Source: Bacillota bacterium
GTDB lineage: Bacteria > Bacillota > Clostridia > Oscillospirales > Acutalibacteraceae
Assembly: GCA_023416955.1 (NCBI GenBank)
Contig: JAEZGM010000018.1
Location: forward strand, 1 to 39,950
Direction: 5' to 3'
DNA length: 39,950 nt
Below, piece after piece: positions 6,229 to 15,956 of this stretch. The notes under the pieces were generated by a model that was not told where the DNA came from, searched no databases, and saw only the letters and a list, made by a program, of their open reading frames with translations. Within the stretch, counting starts at the first letter, position 1. Each line of letters starts with the position of its first letter. Position numbers and translations under genes: made by a program.

Positions 6229-8349
6229 TCAGGTAAGAGAAATACGGATCTCGTGTTTTACCGCGACCGGACATTCGACGAAATGCAAACTGCCCCGGTT
6301 TAGCGGTGACACTGAAACGCCGTCTAATTGAACATCAAGCACGTCATCTGTGGACAAAAATGCAAACATACCACCCTGCGGGAGCTTCACGCGCACCTCT
6401 GATGCAAGGTACTCAAGCTCCTCCACGGCCGCAAAGGATAAGTATTTATCGACCAACCCCAGTACGGTGACTTTTCCGGTCTTGGGAAGAAGCAAAAACA
6501 GCTTTGCGCCATCCGGTTCAACTTCAATAAGGCTGTGATCGTCCTGTTCAAGCAGCTTCGCCGAGCGATTTTTCCAATCGTATAGCCAGACGGATTTTCC
6601 CACTAACGCGGGGATATCAGCGGTGCCAATGCTTGCGCTGCAGGAATTGCCAGACTCGCTGATATTCAAAATTCCGACCGCGTAATTGTCTTGATACCGG
6701 TTAAAAATTTTCAGGAGGGCAGTACCTTTCACTGGGTCGACAAACAGGCAGTCCAGCGTAGGCAAACCGACATCGCTGCAGCGAAGGATTTTTCCGCTCT
6801 GAAGAGCAAGCGGAAAAATATAGTTTTCATTGGCCTGACCAATCGGCTCGCTGAGGTAAATCGGCCCTCCGCTCAACACGCGCAGAATGGCGTTCTGCTC
6901 CGCCGCCTCGTGCCCGCTCCAGAACATATCCCAATCTTCCCAATAAAAATTACCGTGTAAAAGCGAATTATACGCGTTCTGCAGTGCGTGTTCACGGATT
7001 GCGTGAGGAACCTTTGGAACAAAATCGTCGCTGTTGCGGGAAAGAGCAGCAGCCGGCCGGTTCCAAACATCTTCCGGCGCCATTCCCATACAGTTAATCA
7101 GACTTCCGTTAAAATTGAGAGCGGCAGAGGCCTCCAACCCGGTATGCACCGACCGGGAAGCTTCCCCGAAAGTGCGCCTGCCGGTATAAAACAGGGAAAT
7201 GGAGCTTTGCGAATCAACCTTGACGAAATCGACCCCGCGGCATCTGAGGTACTGATGCCAATGATTCCAAAATCCAAAGCTTTGCGTGGCGTCCGCCTTG
7301 GGTAGGAGCTTCCCATTTGGCAGCGGCTCCAGGTATGCCCCGAGTTCCCGGCCTGCGTCGCTGGCTGGGTCAACCCCGTTCCAGTAACCCATAACAGCCT
7401 GCCATACGCCGACCCAACGCATCCCGTAATCCCCCTTCAGGCGATGGATAATGCCCTCTAAGCCACCGGGAAAGCGTGCCCTATCCGCATCCAGGCCGCG
7501 GAGCAGCTGCCTGTCGAAGTCCACTTCCGACCATCCGTCGTCGATAAGAACCCACTGTACCGGAATATTCTTTTCGCTGAGCTCGTCCAGCTTGCATAAA
7601 ATATCTTTTTCATTAACATCGTGCCCAAAGGCATCCCAGCTGCACCAGCCTAAATACTCAAATATTTCGGGGAAGGGCTTGTCCTGCCTTAATTGATACG
7701 GCTTTCTCGCAAATTCTAATGCCGTGCGAACCGCTTCCTGAATACACAGATATGGATCCGCCCCACAGGATATGACTGCCGCAATATCCGTACAGTCCCG
7801 TTTTCCCGCACAGTTTGAGGAAAGGCAAAGCGCCAGTCCGCCGTCCCTGCCGTTGATATCCGCACGGTTCTGCTGCCCACAGACAGCCAGCATTGCAAAA
7901 TAGGTACCCTCTGTTTTCCAGAGGAGAAGCTGCGTATTTTCGGGAACATCGGAAATTTCTTTGCAAAACGCGGGGCGAATCCACCATTCCTTGTGCTGAT
8001 ACACCGCCGTGTAGCAATCGGCACCGGGAGAAATAAGGGACAGCGAAACGGCATCCTTTTCCGCTAAGAACTCCTGCTTACCGAAAACAGGCTGCTTTTC
8101 TATGATTCCGCCGCTAAGCCGAAGCACAGCGATTTGCTCCCTGCAGATTACTTCCAGTTCAATTTTGCTTTCAACGTCGCTGAATTTTAGGCAGCTGCGG
8201 TTTTCATCATGCTGCACCGTAAAATTCTCGAATTTTTGGCTTAGCAATTTCCCATCGGCGGTTTTTAGCTGAATAGAATCTGCACCGATCAGTTTTTTAT
8301 CGTTATTGAAAAAATCAATCTGCCCATTTACCAACTGAACCTGCATCAT
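6229..8349 (-). CDS. GH36 alpha-galactosidase of the raffinose-synthase/Sip1 type
   Basis: 706 residues with an N-terminal beta-sandwich (about 1-220), a TIM barrel (about 230-540) and a C-terminal beta domain. Barrel signatures are LGWCSWDAFG, VLIDDGWSE, the catalytic KVD of VDFVKVDSQSS (nucleophile Asp) and the acid/base region ALSRNSDDF. This is the Raffinose_syn-type branch of GH36. In plants it includes raffinose synthases; bacterial members generally hydrolyse alpha-1,6-galactosides. No signal peptide, so it acts in the cytoplasm on imported oligosaccharides. It is the last gene of the operon with sucrose phosphorylase and fructokinase, so release of galactose and sucrose from raffinose or stachyose is the likely job. 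Start ATG 8349 or 8346 after AGAGGAG. A hairpin and a palindrome separate it from fructokinase, so it may have its own control. Confidence 0.85.
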   Translation of the reverse strand: MMQVQLVNGQIDFFNNDKKLIGADSIQLKTADGKLLSQKFENFTVQHDENRSCLKFSDVESKIELEVICREQIAVLRLSGGIIEKQPVFGKQEFLAEKDAVSLSLISPGADCYTAVYQHKEWWIRPAFCKEISDVPENTQLLLWKTEGTYFAMLAVCGQQNRADINGRDGGLALCLSSNCAGKRDCTDIAAVISCGADPYLCIQEAVRTALEFARKPYQLRQDKPFPEIFEYLGWCSWDAFGHDVNEKDILCKLDELSEKNIPVQWVLIDDGWSEVDFDRQLLRGLDADRARFPGGLEGIIHRLKGDYGMRWVGVWQAVMGYWNGVDPASDAGRELGAYLEPLPNGKLLPKADATQSFGFWNHWHQYLRCRGVDFVKVDSQSSISLFYTGRRTFGEASRSVHTGLEASAALNFNGSLINCMGMAPEDVWNRPAAALSRNSDDFVPKVPHAIREHALQNAYNSLLHGNFYWEDWDMFWSGHEAAEQNAILRVLSGGPIYLSEPIGQANENYIFPLALQSGKILRCSDVGLPTLDCLFVDPVKGTALLKIFNRYQDNYAVGILNISESGNSCSASIGTADIPALVGKSVWLYDWKNRSAKLLEQDDHSLIEVEPDGAKLFLLLPKTGKVTVLGLVDKYLSFAAVEELEYLASEVRVKLPQGGMFAFLSTDDVLDVQLDGVSVSPLNRGSLHFVECPVAVKHEIRISLT

Positions 8350-8361
8350 ACTCCTCTTTCC

Positions 8362-8385
8362 CTTTTTATATCATGATATAAAAAG
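8362..8385. promoter_or_regulatory. Perfect 24-bp AT palindrome upstream of the GH36 gene
   Basis: The sequence centred on TATATCATGATATA, extended by CTTTT/AAAAG, is its own exact complement over 24 bp. It ends about 12 bp before the GH36 start, so it could be an operator or a leader hairpin overlapping the ribosome-site region. Confidence 0.5.
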
Positions 8386-8388
8386 ATT

Positions 8389-8416
8389 CGAATGCGGCAA
8401 AGCAAAGTCACATTCG
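8389..8416 (-). terminator. Intercistronic hairpin after fructokinase
   Basis: CGAATGCG (8389-8396) pairs with CACATTCG (8409-8416, one G-U pair), followed on the minus strand by AATCTTTTT. It probably gives partial termination between fructokinase and the GH36 gene. Confidence 0.6.
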
Positions 8417-8452
8417 GATCTTCCTACTTGAGTTATTCTGTCTGTACAATCC

Positions 8453-9427
8453 TTATTTTTTCAGAAGGGGGAACGATTTCCGGCAGCGCTCCACTTCTTC
8501 CAGCGTCGGCATTGCCGGGATTGCCCCGCTCTTCATGGTAGTCAAAGAACCGGCCGCATTGGAAAAGGAAACGAGTTCCTTCAGTTCCTCACGGGAAAGA
8601 TTCTGAATTTCCTCCAGACTTCTTCCTTTCAGCCGGTAAAGCACCGCTCCTAAGAACGTATCCCCCGCTCCGTTGGTATCTACCGTATCAACATCGTATG
8701 TGGGCAGCGTTCCGTAGATATCCCCCAGCAGATAAAAAGCACCTTTCTCCCCCAATGTCAGCAAAACAAGACTGGCACCCATATTTTGAATGGCGCGGGC
8801 ACCCAAATACCAGTCCCGCTCGCCGGTCAGCAATTCCAGCTCCTCTTCCGAGAGCTTCACGATATCGGCCAGCGGAAGCGCGGCCAGCATCTGCTTTTTC
8901 GCTTCTTCTTCGCTTTTCCACAGCGGCGCACGGTAATTGGGGTCGTAGCTGATAATTGCGCCGTGATCCTTCGCCGTTTTTGCCGCATAAAGGGTGGCCG
9001 ACCTGCTTGGTTCGTCAGTAAGAGAAACCGAACCAAAATGCAGAAACTTTGTATTTTTCAGCAAATCCGGATCAATATCCGCTTCCGTAAGCATAATGTC
9101 CGCACCGGGATTCCGGTAAAAGCTGAACGAGCGGTCACCGTAGGCGTCCAGCTGAACAAATGCCAGCGTGGTATGCACCTGATCAGTCATTACAAGATAA
9201 TCCGCGGCGACCCCATTTGTCTGCAAGGTATTCTTCAGAAATGCGCCAAACGCATCCTTGCCCACCTTGCCGACAAACGCGGTTTTGCCGCCCAAGCGGC
9301 TGTTTGCCACCAGAACATTCGCGGGCGCGCCTCCCGGATTTTGAGCAAAAAGACTGCTTCCGTTCGCGCTTTTTCCGTCCGGGGTAAAATCAATAAGAAG
9401 TTCACCGACAGCCACTACATCGTACAC
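8453..9427 (-). CDS. scrK: Fructokinase, PfkB family
   Basis: A 324-residue ribokinase/PfkB-family sugar kinase. The N-terminal signature is VGELLIDFTP followed by NPGGAPANVLVANSRLGG, the substrate lid region. The C-terminal ATP-site motif is DTNGAGDTF with the catalytic Asp. The GGAPANVA-type N-terminus is typical of fructokinases rather than ribokinases. It starts with GTG, GGAG 9 nt upstream, and is cytoplasmic. In this operon it would phosphorylate the fructose released by sucrose phosphorylase to fructose-6-phosphate. Only 26 bp separate it from the GH3 gene upstream. Family is certain; the fructose specificity rests on the motif and neighbours. Confidence 0.9.
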   Translation of the reverse strand: MYDVVAVGELLIDFTPDGKSANGSSLFAQNPGGAPANVLVANSRLGGKTAFVGKVGKDAFGAFLKNTLQTNGVAADYLVMTDQVHTTLAFVQLDAYGDRSFSFYRNPGADIMLTEADIDPDLLKNTKFLHFGSVSLTDEPSRSATLYAAKTAKDHGAIISYDPNYRAPLWKSEEEAKKQMLAALPLADIVKLSEEELELLTGERDWYLGARAIQNMGASLVLLTLGEKGAFYLLGDIYGTLPTYDVDTVDTNGAGDTFLGAVLYRLKGRSLEEIQNLSREELKELVSFSNAAGSLTTMKSGAIPAMPTLEEVERCRKSFPLLKK

Positions 9428-9453
9428 AGTTAAACACTCCAGATTAAAAAATT

Positions 9454-11718
9454 TTACATGTCATTCAGCTTCCGAATGGTCTGCTCTAAATCCGCTTCTG
9501 AAAATCTGCCCTTTGTAAAGGTCACCAGGGCTTTCAAGGGGAAATCCGAAATCACGGTCAGCGCAAAATCATCGATATTGTCGCCCAAATGAAAGTCAAT
9601 TCCGGATTCTTTTTCGAAATACGCAATTAATTCCTTTGCATACGCGTGGGTCGGAGGAAAGTCGTAGATTTCTCCGAAAGAGGTATTCCGATGAAACGTC
9701 TTTTTCGGGAAGACCGTCGGACGTACTTCGACCGTCTTTTGGCAAAGAATCCTGCGGGAAGACTGCCCGACCAGAATATCGTACTCCCCGCCCTGAACCA
9801 GCCACTGGGAATTCTGTACATCGTAATAGGCAAACGCACTTTTATCCAAAATAAACTGAATGGATTTCTCTCCGCCCGGTTCCAGAAAGACCTTGGAAAA
9901 GCCTTTCAGCTCATTCTCCGGCCGCTGAACCTTCGTCTGCCGGTCATGCACGTAAAGCTGCACGGTTTCGCTGCCCGCAGTCCCGCTGATGTTCTTGACT
10001 TTCAGCGTCACGGTAATCGTTTCGGCATCGGTAACGGACGTTTTATCCACAGTCAGATCAGAATACGCAAATTCGCTGTAGCTCAATCCGTAGCCAAACT
10101 CAAAGAGAGGGTCAATATGTCTTGCGTCATAGTAGCGGTAACCGACAAAAATGCCCTCGCGGTATTCCACCTGACCCTGATGCCCGGGGAAATCGAGATA
10201 ACACGGTGTGTCTTCCAGACGGTTTGGGAAAGTTTCCGCAAGCTTTCCGCTCGGGTTCATTTCGCCGGACAGCACCTTCGCGAGAATTTCGCCCGACGCC
10301 TGACCCAAGAGGTAGCCTTCTAAAATGCCCTGCACCTGCTGCTTCCACGGCATTAAAACAGGCGCGCCGTTGCTCAGGACAATAATAACATTTTTCTTTT
10401 TCTCCGCCAACTTTTGAATCAGAACATTCTGCGCTGCCGGTAAATCCAGTGAAGACCGGTCGATCCCCTCGGTTTCATATTTTTCCGAAAGTCCGGCGAA
10501 AACCACGACCTTGTCGCATCTGTCCGCCGTTTCCAGCGCTTCCCGCAGCAATTCTTCATTGCTTTCCGAATCATCAATATGGAACCCGGCTGCGTAAACA
10601 GCACCCGGAAGAAGCTTTTCGATTTCCTCTTTGGCATTTGTAATTTTTGTGGGGTTTGTGTGCGAGCTTCCACCGCCCTGAAAGCGCGGCTTTACGGCAA
10701 ATTCGCCGATCAGCGCTATTTTTTCCGTTTTTTCCAAGGGCAGAATGCGGCCGTCGTTTTTCAGCAGGACCACACATTCACTGCCGGCTTCCACCGCAAG
10801 CCGGTGGTTTTCCTCCGCGTCAAACTCCGCTTTTTCCGCTTTTGACTGCCGATACTGTGACAGCAAATGCAGAATTCTCTTTACGGAGTCATCAACATGT
10901 TTCTTTTCCAGTATTCCGTTTTCTACGGCATCTTTCACTTTTCGGTCGAACACGCCGCCGGAATCCGGCATTTCCAGATCCTGACCGACACGCAGGGCGG
11001 CAACGCGGTCATTCACGCCGCCCCAGTCGGTCACGACAACCCCTTTGTAGCCCCATTCTTCGCGCAGCACCTGCTGAAGTAAATACGCGTTTTCCGACGC
11101 GAATTCCCCGTTCAGACTGTTGTAGGCACACATCACCATCCATGGGCCGCCGCCGGTTATCGCGTAGCGGAAGCTTTCCAGATAAATTTCGCGGAGCGTT
11201 CTTTCATCCACGACCACGTTGGTGGTCAGGCGGTGTGTCTCCTGATTGTTTGCCGCAAAATGTTTGACACATGCGCCCACGCCCGCGCTTTGAATTCCCT
11301 GAATATATGCCGCCGCCATATGAGAGGAAAGATAGGGGTCTTCCGAAAAATACTCAAAATTTCTGCCGCAGAGCGGGGAGCGCTTAATATTGGCGCCCGG
11401 CCCTAAAACTACGGCGACATCCTGTGCCTTGCACTCTGTGCCAAGGCCATGCCCGATTGCACGAAGCAAATCGGGATTCCACGAACTGGCAAGCGCCGCT
11501 TCCGAGGGGAAACAAGTAGCCGGCACACTCGGATTCTGCCCGAGATGATCCGCCTTCTCCTCCTGTTTACGCAGCCCGGCCGGCCCGTCCGTCATCATCA
11601 TATGCTCTATTTCCAAACGTGGAATGCTCTGTGTATACCAAAAGCTTTCTCCCGAAAGCATACTGCATTCCTCGTCCAGTGTCATTTGCTCAACCAACAA
11701 ATCCGGATTTTCCTGCAC
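9454..11718 (-). CDS. GH3 beta-glucosidase-type glycosidase
   Basis: 754 residues with the GH3 N-terminal barrel (about 10-290), the alpha/beta sandwich (about 310-520), a fibronectin-III-like domain (about 570-640) and an extra C-terminal tail of about 90 residues. Landmarks are TDGPAGLR, the KHFAANNQE metal/substrate loop and the nucleophile Asp231 in VVVTDWGGV. No signal peptide, so it is intracellular. GTG start with GGGGAGA upstream. It sits 30 bp after the sucrose phosphorylase stop. GH3 enzymes of this architecture split beta-glucosides or related beta-linked oligosaccharides; the real substrate is uncertain and is not an obvious part of a raffinose route. The C-terminal tail is unusual for the family and may be an oligomerisation element. 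Confidence 0.9.
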   Translation of the reverse strand: MQENPDLLVEQMTLDEECSMLSGESFWYTQSIPRLEIEHMMMTDGPAGLRKQEEKADHLGQNPSVPATCFPSEAALASSWNPDLLRAIGHGLGTECKAQDVAVVLGPGANIKRSPLCGRNFEYFSEDPYLSSHMAAAYIQGIQSAGVGACVKHFAANNQETHRLTTNVVVDERTLREIYLESFRYAITGGGPWMVMCAYNSLNGEFASENAYLLQQVLREEWGYKGVVVTDWGGVNDRVAALRVGQDLEMPDSGGVFDRKVKDAVENGILEKKHVDDSVKRILHLLSQYRQSKAEKAEFDAEENHRLAVEAGSECVVLLKNDGRILPLEKTEKIALIGEFAVKPRFQGGGSSHTNPTKITNAKEEIEKLLPGAVYAAGFHIDDSESNEELLREALETADRCDKVVVFAGLSEKYETEGIDRSSLDLPAAQNVLIQKLAEKKKNVIIVLSNGAPVLMPWKQQVQGILEGYLLGQASGEILAKVLSGEMNPSGKLAETFPNRLEDTPCYLDFPGHQGQVEYREGIFVGYRYYDARHIDPLFEFGYGLSYSEFAYSDLTVDKTSVTDAETITVTLKVKNISGTAGSETVQLYVHDRQTKVQRPENELKGFSKVFLEPGGEKSIQFILDKSAFAYYDVQNSQWLVQGGEYDILVGQSSRRILCQKTVEVRPTVFPKKTFHRNTSFGEIYDFPPTHAYAKELIAYFEKESGIDFHLGDNIDDFALTVISDFPLKALVTFTKGRFSEADLEQTIRKLNDM

Positions 11719-11748
11719 AAAAGCTCTCCCCTTCGCACCACGTTCATG

Positions 11749-13197
11749 TTATATACTCAAGGTTTTCATAACCTCTGTTTCATTCCGATAAGAAATTGTA
11801 AACTCTTTTGACTTCAAATCCGCTTCAAGCTCCGTATAATAATGATCCTTTTGCCACGCAATTTGCAGTACATTTTTCTTTCCCGATTCTTTCAGAATCA
11901 TATCACCGCCAAAAGCAGGATATTCATTGCGAAATTTCATGAGTGCAATCAGTGACTGAACAACGGGGCGTTTTGTTTCTTCCTCAATTTCCGGAAGAGT
12001 GTAATAATGGCGGTTGATGTTTCTGCCTACCTTGGTTTCTTCCAGCATCTGAATATCGTTCTTCCCGGCAAACAGGCCGACATAATACACCTGTGGAGTA
12101 CCCGGCGCAAAAAACTGTATTGCCCGCGCGAGCAGATACGCGTTATCGTTATCGCCCAGCGCGGAATAATAGGTACAGTTCACCTGATAAATATCAAGAT
12201 TATTGTAAGCCGCTGTATTATATTTCTTTTTAATATTAGCGCCGTTGGTAAACAGATACTCTTTTGTAAAGTCAATCTCTTCGTCGGAAAGCAGGTCTTT
12301 TACGTCAACAATGCCGATTCCGTCGTGCGTATCCAGCGTTGTGAACTGCTTTCTCGGGCATATTTTCAACCAGTGCTCCAGCCTCCCTTTTTCACCGGAA
12401 TACAGAGAATACAGCAGGAGCATGGGCAGCGCGAAATCATAAACCCAGTACCCGTGCTGAGAAATCTTCATCTGGTACTGGTAATGCTCATGCACTTCCG
12501 GCAGTATTTCCACATTCAGAGGATCGAGCGTTTTTTTGCATTCATCAAGAATATTCCAAATATCCGGTTCAATGAAGAAGCAGTCCGTCCCAACTTTTTT
12601 GGTCGCATAGGCAAGCGCGTCCAGCCGGATCAAGCTTGCGCCCTGCTCTGAGAGGAACTGGAGGTTATCCCGATTGAACTCTTTGGTTGCCTCGGCGGAT
12701 AAATCCAAGTCAATCTGTTCCTCATCAAATGTACACCAGACTTTTTCTTTGGAACCGTCCGCAAATTCTGCTTCAACATAGGGAGGACGCGGCTTTCTTT
12801 TGTAAATCCGGTCAATATCCTCTTGGGTGGCTTCACCCGCGGGCCAGAAATCTTTATAGCGGATGAAATAATCTTTATACGGGGATTCTTCCTTGCGCCG
12901 CAGAAAATCCTGAAAATATTCGCTGCTTCTGGAAATATGATTGATCATATAGTCAAACATCAGATAGTAATTCTTTGAAAGCGCATCGATATCTTTCCAG
13001 GAACCGAATTGCGGGTCAACCTCCAGATATGTCTGGGGGGCAAATCCACGGTCCGCCGAAGACGGATAAAACGGCAGAATATGAACTCCCCCAACCGCTC
13101 CTGAAAAATGCTGATCCAGTACATTTTTCATTTCGCTGAGATTTTTTCCAATGCTGTCTGAATAAGTAATCAGCATTATTTTATTATTAAAATTCAT
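11749..13197 (-). CDS. gtfA: Sucrose phosphorylase (GH13 subfamily 18)
   Basis: 482 residues, the normal size. It converts sucrose and phosphate to alpha-glucose-1-phosphate and fructose in the cytoplasm. Signatures: GGVHILPFYPSSADRGFAP near the start, nucleophile Asp193 in SLIRLDALAYATKKVGT, acid/base Glu234 in EILPEVHEHY, the TLDTHDGIG transition-state Asp and the GTPQVYYVG loop. These correspond to Asp192/Glu232 of the Bifidobacterium enzyme. Close relatives include sucrose-6F-phosphate and glucosylglycerate phosphorylases, so some doubt on substrate remains. The presence of fructokinase and an alpha-galactosidase favours free sucrose. It is 18 bp downstream of the LacI gene in the msm-like operon. 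Confidence 0.9.
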   Translation of the reverse strand: MNFNNKIMLITYSDSIGKNLSEMKNVLDQHFSGAVGGVHILPFYPSSADRGFAPQTYLEVDPQFGSWKDIDALSKNYYLMFDYMINHISRSSEYFQDFLRRKEESPYKDYFIRYKDFWPAGEATQEDIDRIYKRKPRPPYVEAEFADGSKEKVWCTFDEEQIDLDLSAEATKEFNRDNLQFLSEQGASLIRLDALAYATKKVGTDCFFIEPDIWNILDECKKTLDPLNVEILPEVHEHYQYQMKISQHGYWVYDFALPMLLLYSLYSGEKGRLEHWLKICPRKQFTTLDTHDGIGIVDVKDLLSDEEIDFTKEYLFTNGANIKKKYNTAAYNNLDIYQVNCTYYSALGDNDNAYLLARAIQFFAPGTPQVYYVGLFAGKNDIQMLEETKVGRNINRHYYTLPEIEEETKRPVVQSLIALMKFRNEYPAFGGDMILKESGKKNVLQIAWQKDHYYTELEADLKSKEFTISYRNETEVMKTLSI

Positions 13198-13214
13198 GTT
13201 AATTTCAAATTCCT

Positions 13215-14192
13215 TTATGTTGTTTCTCGTTCACTTAGGGATACTTCCAATATGGTCTGACTGGGCACAACTTCGCCCAAAATTTCAGAAATCAGGTATT
13301 CCACCGTGTATTTTGCAATGCTTTCAATCGGCTGTGCCACAGATGTAATCTGTGGGTGCATGTATCTTGCAAGGTCCGTATCGTCGTAACCGACAATTTT
13401 AATTTCTTCAGGAATGTTTTTGCCGCACTTCTCGCTATATCGAATTACCTCGGCGGCAATAATATCGCTGCTTGCAAATACCCCGTCTGTTTCGGGGTGC
13501 TCTTCAAAACTTTTTCTGACAATTTCCGCGTAACTGTCTTCACCTAAGGCGTTCGCGTCGGTCTGATACAGCACAAACGGAATATTTTCTCTTTCACAGA
13601 CACTTTTGAACCCATCGTAGCGCCTGTTGGAGAGCATGCTGAGCTTCAGATTTCCGCTGATGTGAACCAGATTCCGGCACCCCTTCGCAATCAGGTGTTC
13701 TGCGGCCATTACACCGCCTGAATAGTTATCAGAGGAAACGAAAGGGATCTTTTCTGAAATCTGGCGGTCAAGCGTAATAACAGGCAGCCCGATTGTTTTA
13801 AAATTCCCTACATCCAGAGTATGGCTGCCCATGATAATTCCATCCACCTGATGGCGGCTGAGCATGTCAAGGTATTCTCTTTCTTTTTCCTTTTGCATCA
13901 AAGAGTTGCACAGAATCACTTTGTACCCTTTGGCTGATGCGTAAAACTCAATGTAACGGGTCAGCTTCGCAAAAAAAGGATGCGAAATCGTCGGAATAAT
14001 CAAACCCAGAAGGTGCGACTGCCTGGAAAACAAGGTACGCGCTACCTCGTTAGGCTGATAATTTAATTCCTGCATTGCCTTCATAACGGCATCTCTTGTT
14101 TTTTGACTGATGTACCCCTTGTCATTCAGTACCCGCGAAACCGTAGTTACTGAAACACCGGAAAGCTTTGCCACATCCTTTATGTTAGTCAA
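13215..14192 (-). CDS. LacI-family repressor of the sucrose/raffinose operon
   Basis: About 325 residues. The N-terminal helix-turn-helix reads IKDVAKLSGVSVTTVSRVLN with the hinge helix NEVARTLFSRQSHLLGLI, followed by a periplasmic-binding-protein-like sensor domain (VDGIIMGSHT..., FASSDIIAAEV, IVGYDDTDLARY). I place the start at TTG 14192, which has GGTGG 5 nt upstream and gives the usual MTNIKDVA beginning; GTG 14201 is in frame but lacks a good ribosome site. It lies inside the operon between permease and catabolic genes. It probably binds the palindrome ATTCGTA-N4-TACGAAT in the leader of the binding-protein gene, releasing it on sugar binding. The effector is inferred. Confidence 0.9.
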   Translation of the reverse strand: MTNIKDVAKLSGVSVTTVSRVLNDKGYISQKTRDAVMKAMQELNYQPNEVARTLFSRQSHLLGLIIPTISHPFFAKLTRYIEFYASAKGYKVILCNSLMQKEKEREYLDMLSRHQVDGIIMGSHTLDVGNFKTIGLPVITLDRQISEKIPFVSSDNYSGGVMAAEHLIAKGCRNLVHISGNLKLSMLSNRRYDGFKSVCERENIPFVLYQTDANALGEDSYAEIVRKSFEEHPETDGVFASSDIIAAEVIRYSEKCGKNIPEEIKIVGYDDTDLARYMHPQITSVAQPIESIAKYTVEYLISEILGEVVPSQTILEVSLSERETT

Positions 14193-14252
14193 TGATTCCA
14201 CCCCGTTCAGTGATTTCTCTTAAGTAAACGATAATTCAGCGATTCTTCATTC

Positions 14253-15077
14253 TTATTTTACAGCACCATCGGTAATTCCGCCAACAATATTTTTCTGCAT
14301 AAAAATATAGAAGATAATAATCGGGATCATGCTGAGCACGAGTCCCGCCATTGCAATGCCGTAATCGCTGGTGAATGTTCCGAAAAAGGTATAGGTTGCA
14401 AGCGGAAGCGTCCTGGATTTTTGAATAAGCACCAGAGAAGGAAGCAGATAGTCATTCCAGAACCACAGTACATTCAGTACAAAAGTAGTCGAGGTAATGG
14501 GTTTCAGCTGCGGAAAAACCACTTTCCAGAATATAGCAAACAGCGAAGCGCCCTCAATACTGGCAGCCTCTTCCAAAGAAACAGAGAGACCTTTGATAAA
14601 TCCATGGTACATGAATGTCGTCAGGGCAAGGCCAAATCCCAGATAAAAGAAAATCAGGGCGGGAATGCTGTTCAACAAATGAAGCTGACCGTAAATATAA
14701 ACAAACGGCACCATGACGGCCTGAAACGGTACAATCATGGAAACAACCAGGGTATAAAAGATAACTTTATTCAGCTTCGTTTCAAATCTTGCAATAAAAA
14801 ACGCTAGCATAGAAGCAAAGAACATGATAATGACAGCGCTGCATACAGTTACGACAAACGAATTCACAAAGGAACTCAGATACTGCATGCGGTCGACGGC
14901 ATTGGTGAAATTTTCAAGCGACCAGTTTCCCGCGAAAGAAAGGGGATTTTCCACGATATCCATTTTGCCGCGGAATGAATTGATAACCAGGAAAACAAGC
15001 GGAAATGCAAATACAGCCGCACTCAGCAAACCGACAATCCACTTAAGCACTGAAAAAAAACGGCGTTTTCCTCTCAT
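14253..15077 (-). CDS. ABC sugar permease, MsmG/MalG type
   Basis: 274 residues with six membrane helices and the coupling-helix EAA motif (EEAASIEGASLFAIFWKVVFPQLKP) that docks the ATPase. The C-terminus GGITDGAVK is typical of the MalG branch of CUT1 transporters. It starts immediately after the stop of the partner permease. Together with the partner and the lipoprotein at 16243-17562 it forms an oligosaccharide importer. No ATPase is encoded nearby, so a shared MsmK/MsiK-type ATPase from elsewhere is expected. Confidence 0.92.
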   Translation of the reverse strand: MRGKRRFFSVLKWIVGLLSAAVFAFPLVFLVINSFRGKMDIVENPLSFAGNWSLENFTNAVDRMQYLSSFVNSFVVTVCSAVIIMFFASMLAFFIARFETKLNKVIFYTLVVSMIVPFQAVMVPFVYIYGQLHLLNSIPALIFFYLGFGLALTTFMYHGFIKGLSVSLEEAASIEGASLFAIFWKVVFPQLKPITSTTFVLNVLWFWNDYLLPSLVLIQKSRTLPLATYTFFGTFTSDYGIAMAGLVLSMIPIIIFYIFMQKNIVGGITDGAVK

Positions 15078-15956
15078 TTAACTCAATTCCTTTCTTTTCG
15101 AAATCGCAACCTGAATCAAAGCAATTGCGCTGACAACGATAAAGAACATAATCGCTTTCGCCTGTGCCGTGCCGTAATTCTGATTTAAGAACGCATCGTT
15201 ATAGATGTTGAGCGTAATCAGCTCCGTGGCGTTGTAAGGGCCGCCTTTCGTTAAGGCAAGGTTTACGTCAAACATCATAAACGCGTTTTTCAAGGTCATG
15301 AACAAGCAAATTGTAAAGGATTGTGCCATCAGCGGCATCTTAATCTGGAACAGCTGCCGAATTGTGGATGCCCCATCAATAGAGGCTGCTTCAATCATGT
15401 CATTGGGAATTCCCACGATTCCCGCAATGTAAATCAGCATCATATAACCCGCCTGCTGCCAGACGGTAACAATCACCATGGCCCAGAACGCCATTTGAGG
15501 ATCGACCAACCAGGAATCACTAAAAAGTCCCAGGCCTGTCGCTTGACCGAAATACACGAAAATCCTGCTGAAAATAAACTGCCAGATAAATCCCAAAAGT
15601 ACTCCGCCCAGTAAATTGGGTACAAAGAAAATCGAGCGCAGCAAACTTCTGCAGCGAATTTTAGATGTTACAAGTAAAGCCAGCCCAAACCCGACGGCAT
15701 TTACCAAAATAACCGAAAAAAACACGTACTTAAAAGTCAGAAGCATGCTTGAGACAAAACGGGGATCCTGAAACGCGTTGACGTAATTCTTCAGCCCGAC
15801 AAGCTGACTGAACTCCACGCCGTTCCAATTCGTAAAAGAAAGCGCTGTCCCCAAAATAAATGGAATAATCAGTACAGCCAGAAAAGCGAACAAAGGAAAT
15901 GCCGCGAAAATCAGGAAGTACCTTACTTTTTGTTTGAATTTAACATTTGAATACAC
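15078..15956 (-). CDS. ABC sugar permease, MsmF/MalF type
   Basis: 292 residues with six membrane helices. The EAA loop reads MIEAASIDGASTIRQLFQIKMPLM, and the N-terminal part LSFTNWNGVEFSQLVGLKNYVNAF is typical of CUT1 MalF-branch permeases. It is the first permease of the operon. A 286-bp gap containing a hairpin and a MITE-like element separates it from the binding protein upstream, which may lower its expression relative to the binding protein. Substrate is inferred from operon content: sucrose or raffinose-family sugars. Confidence 0.92.
   Translation of the reverse strand: MYSNVKFKQKVRYFLIFAAFPLFAFLAVLIIPFILGTALSFTNWNGVEFSQLVGLKNYVNAFQDPRFVSSMLLTFKYVFFSVILVNAVGFGLALLVTSKIRCRSLLRSIFFVPNLLGGVLLGFIWQFIFSRIFVYFGQATGLGLFSDSWLVDPQMAFWAMVIVTVWQQAGYMMLIYIAGIVGIPNDMIEAASIDGASTIRQLFQIKMPLMAQSFTICLFMTLKNAFMMFDVNLALTKGGPYNATELITLNIYNDAFLNQNYGTAQAKAIMFFIVVSAIALIQVAISKRKELS

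Noticed and set aside
9646..11267. Several plus-strand ORFs over the GH3 gene (up to 225 aa)
   Set aside because: Low-complexity Arg/Pro-rich antisense shadows of the GH3 coding sequence.
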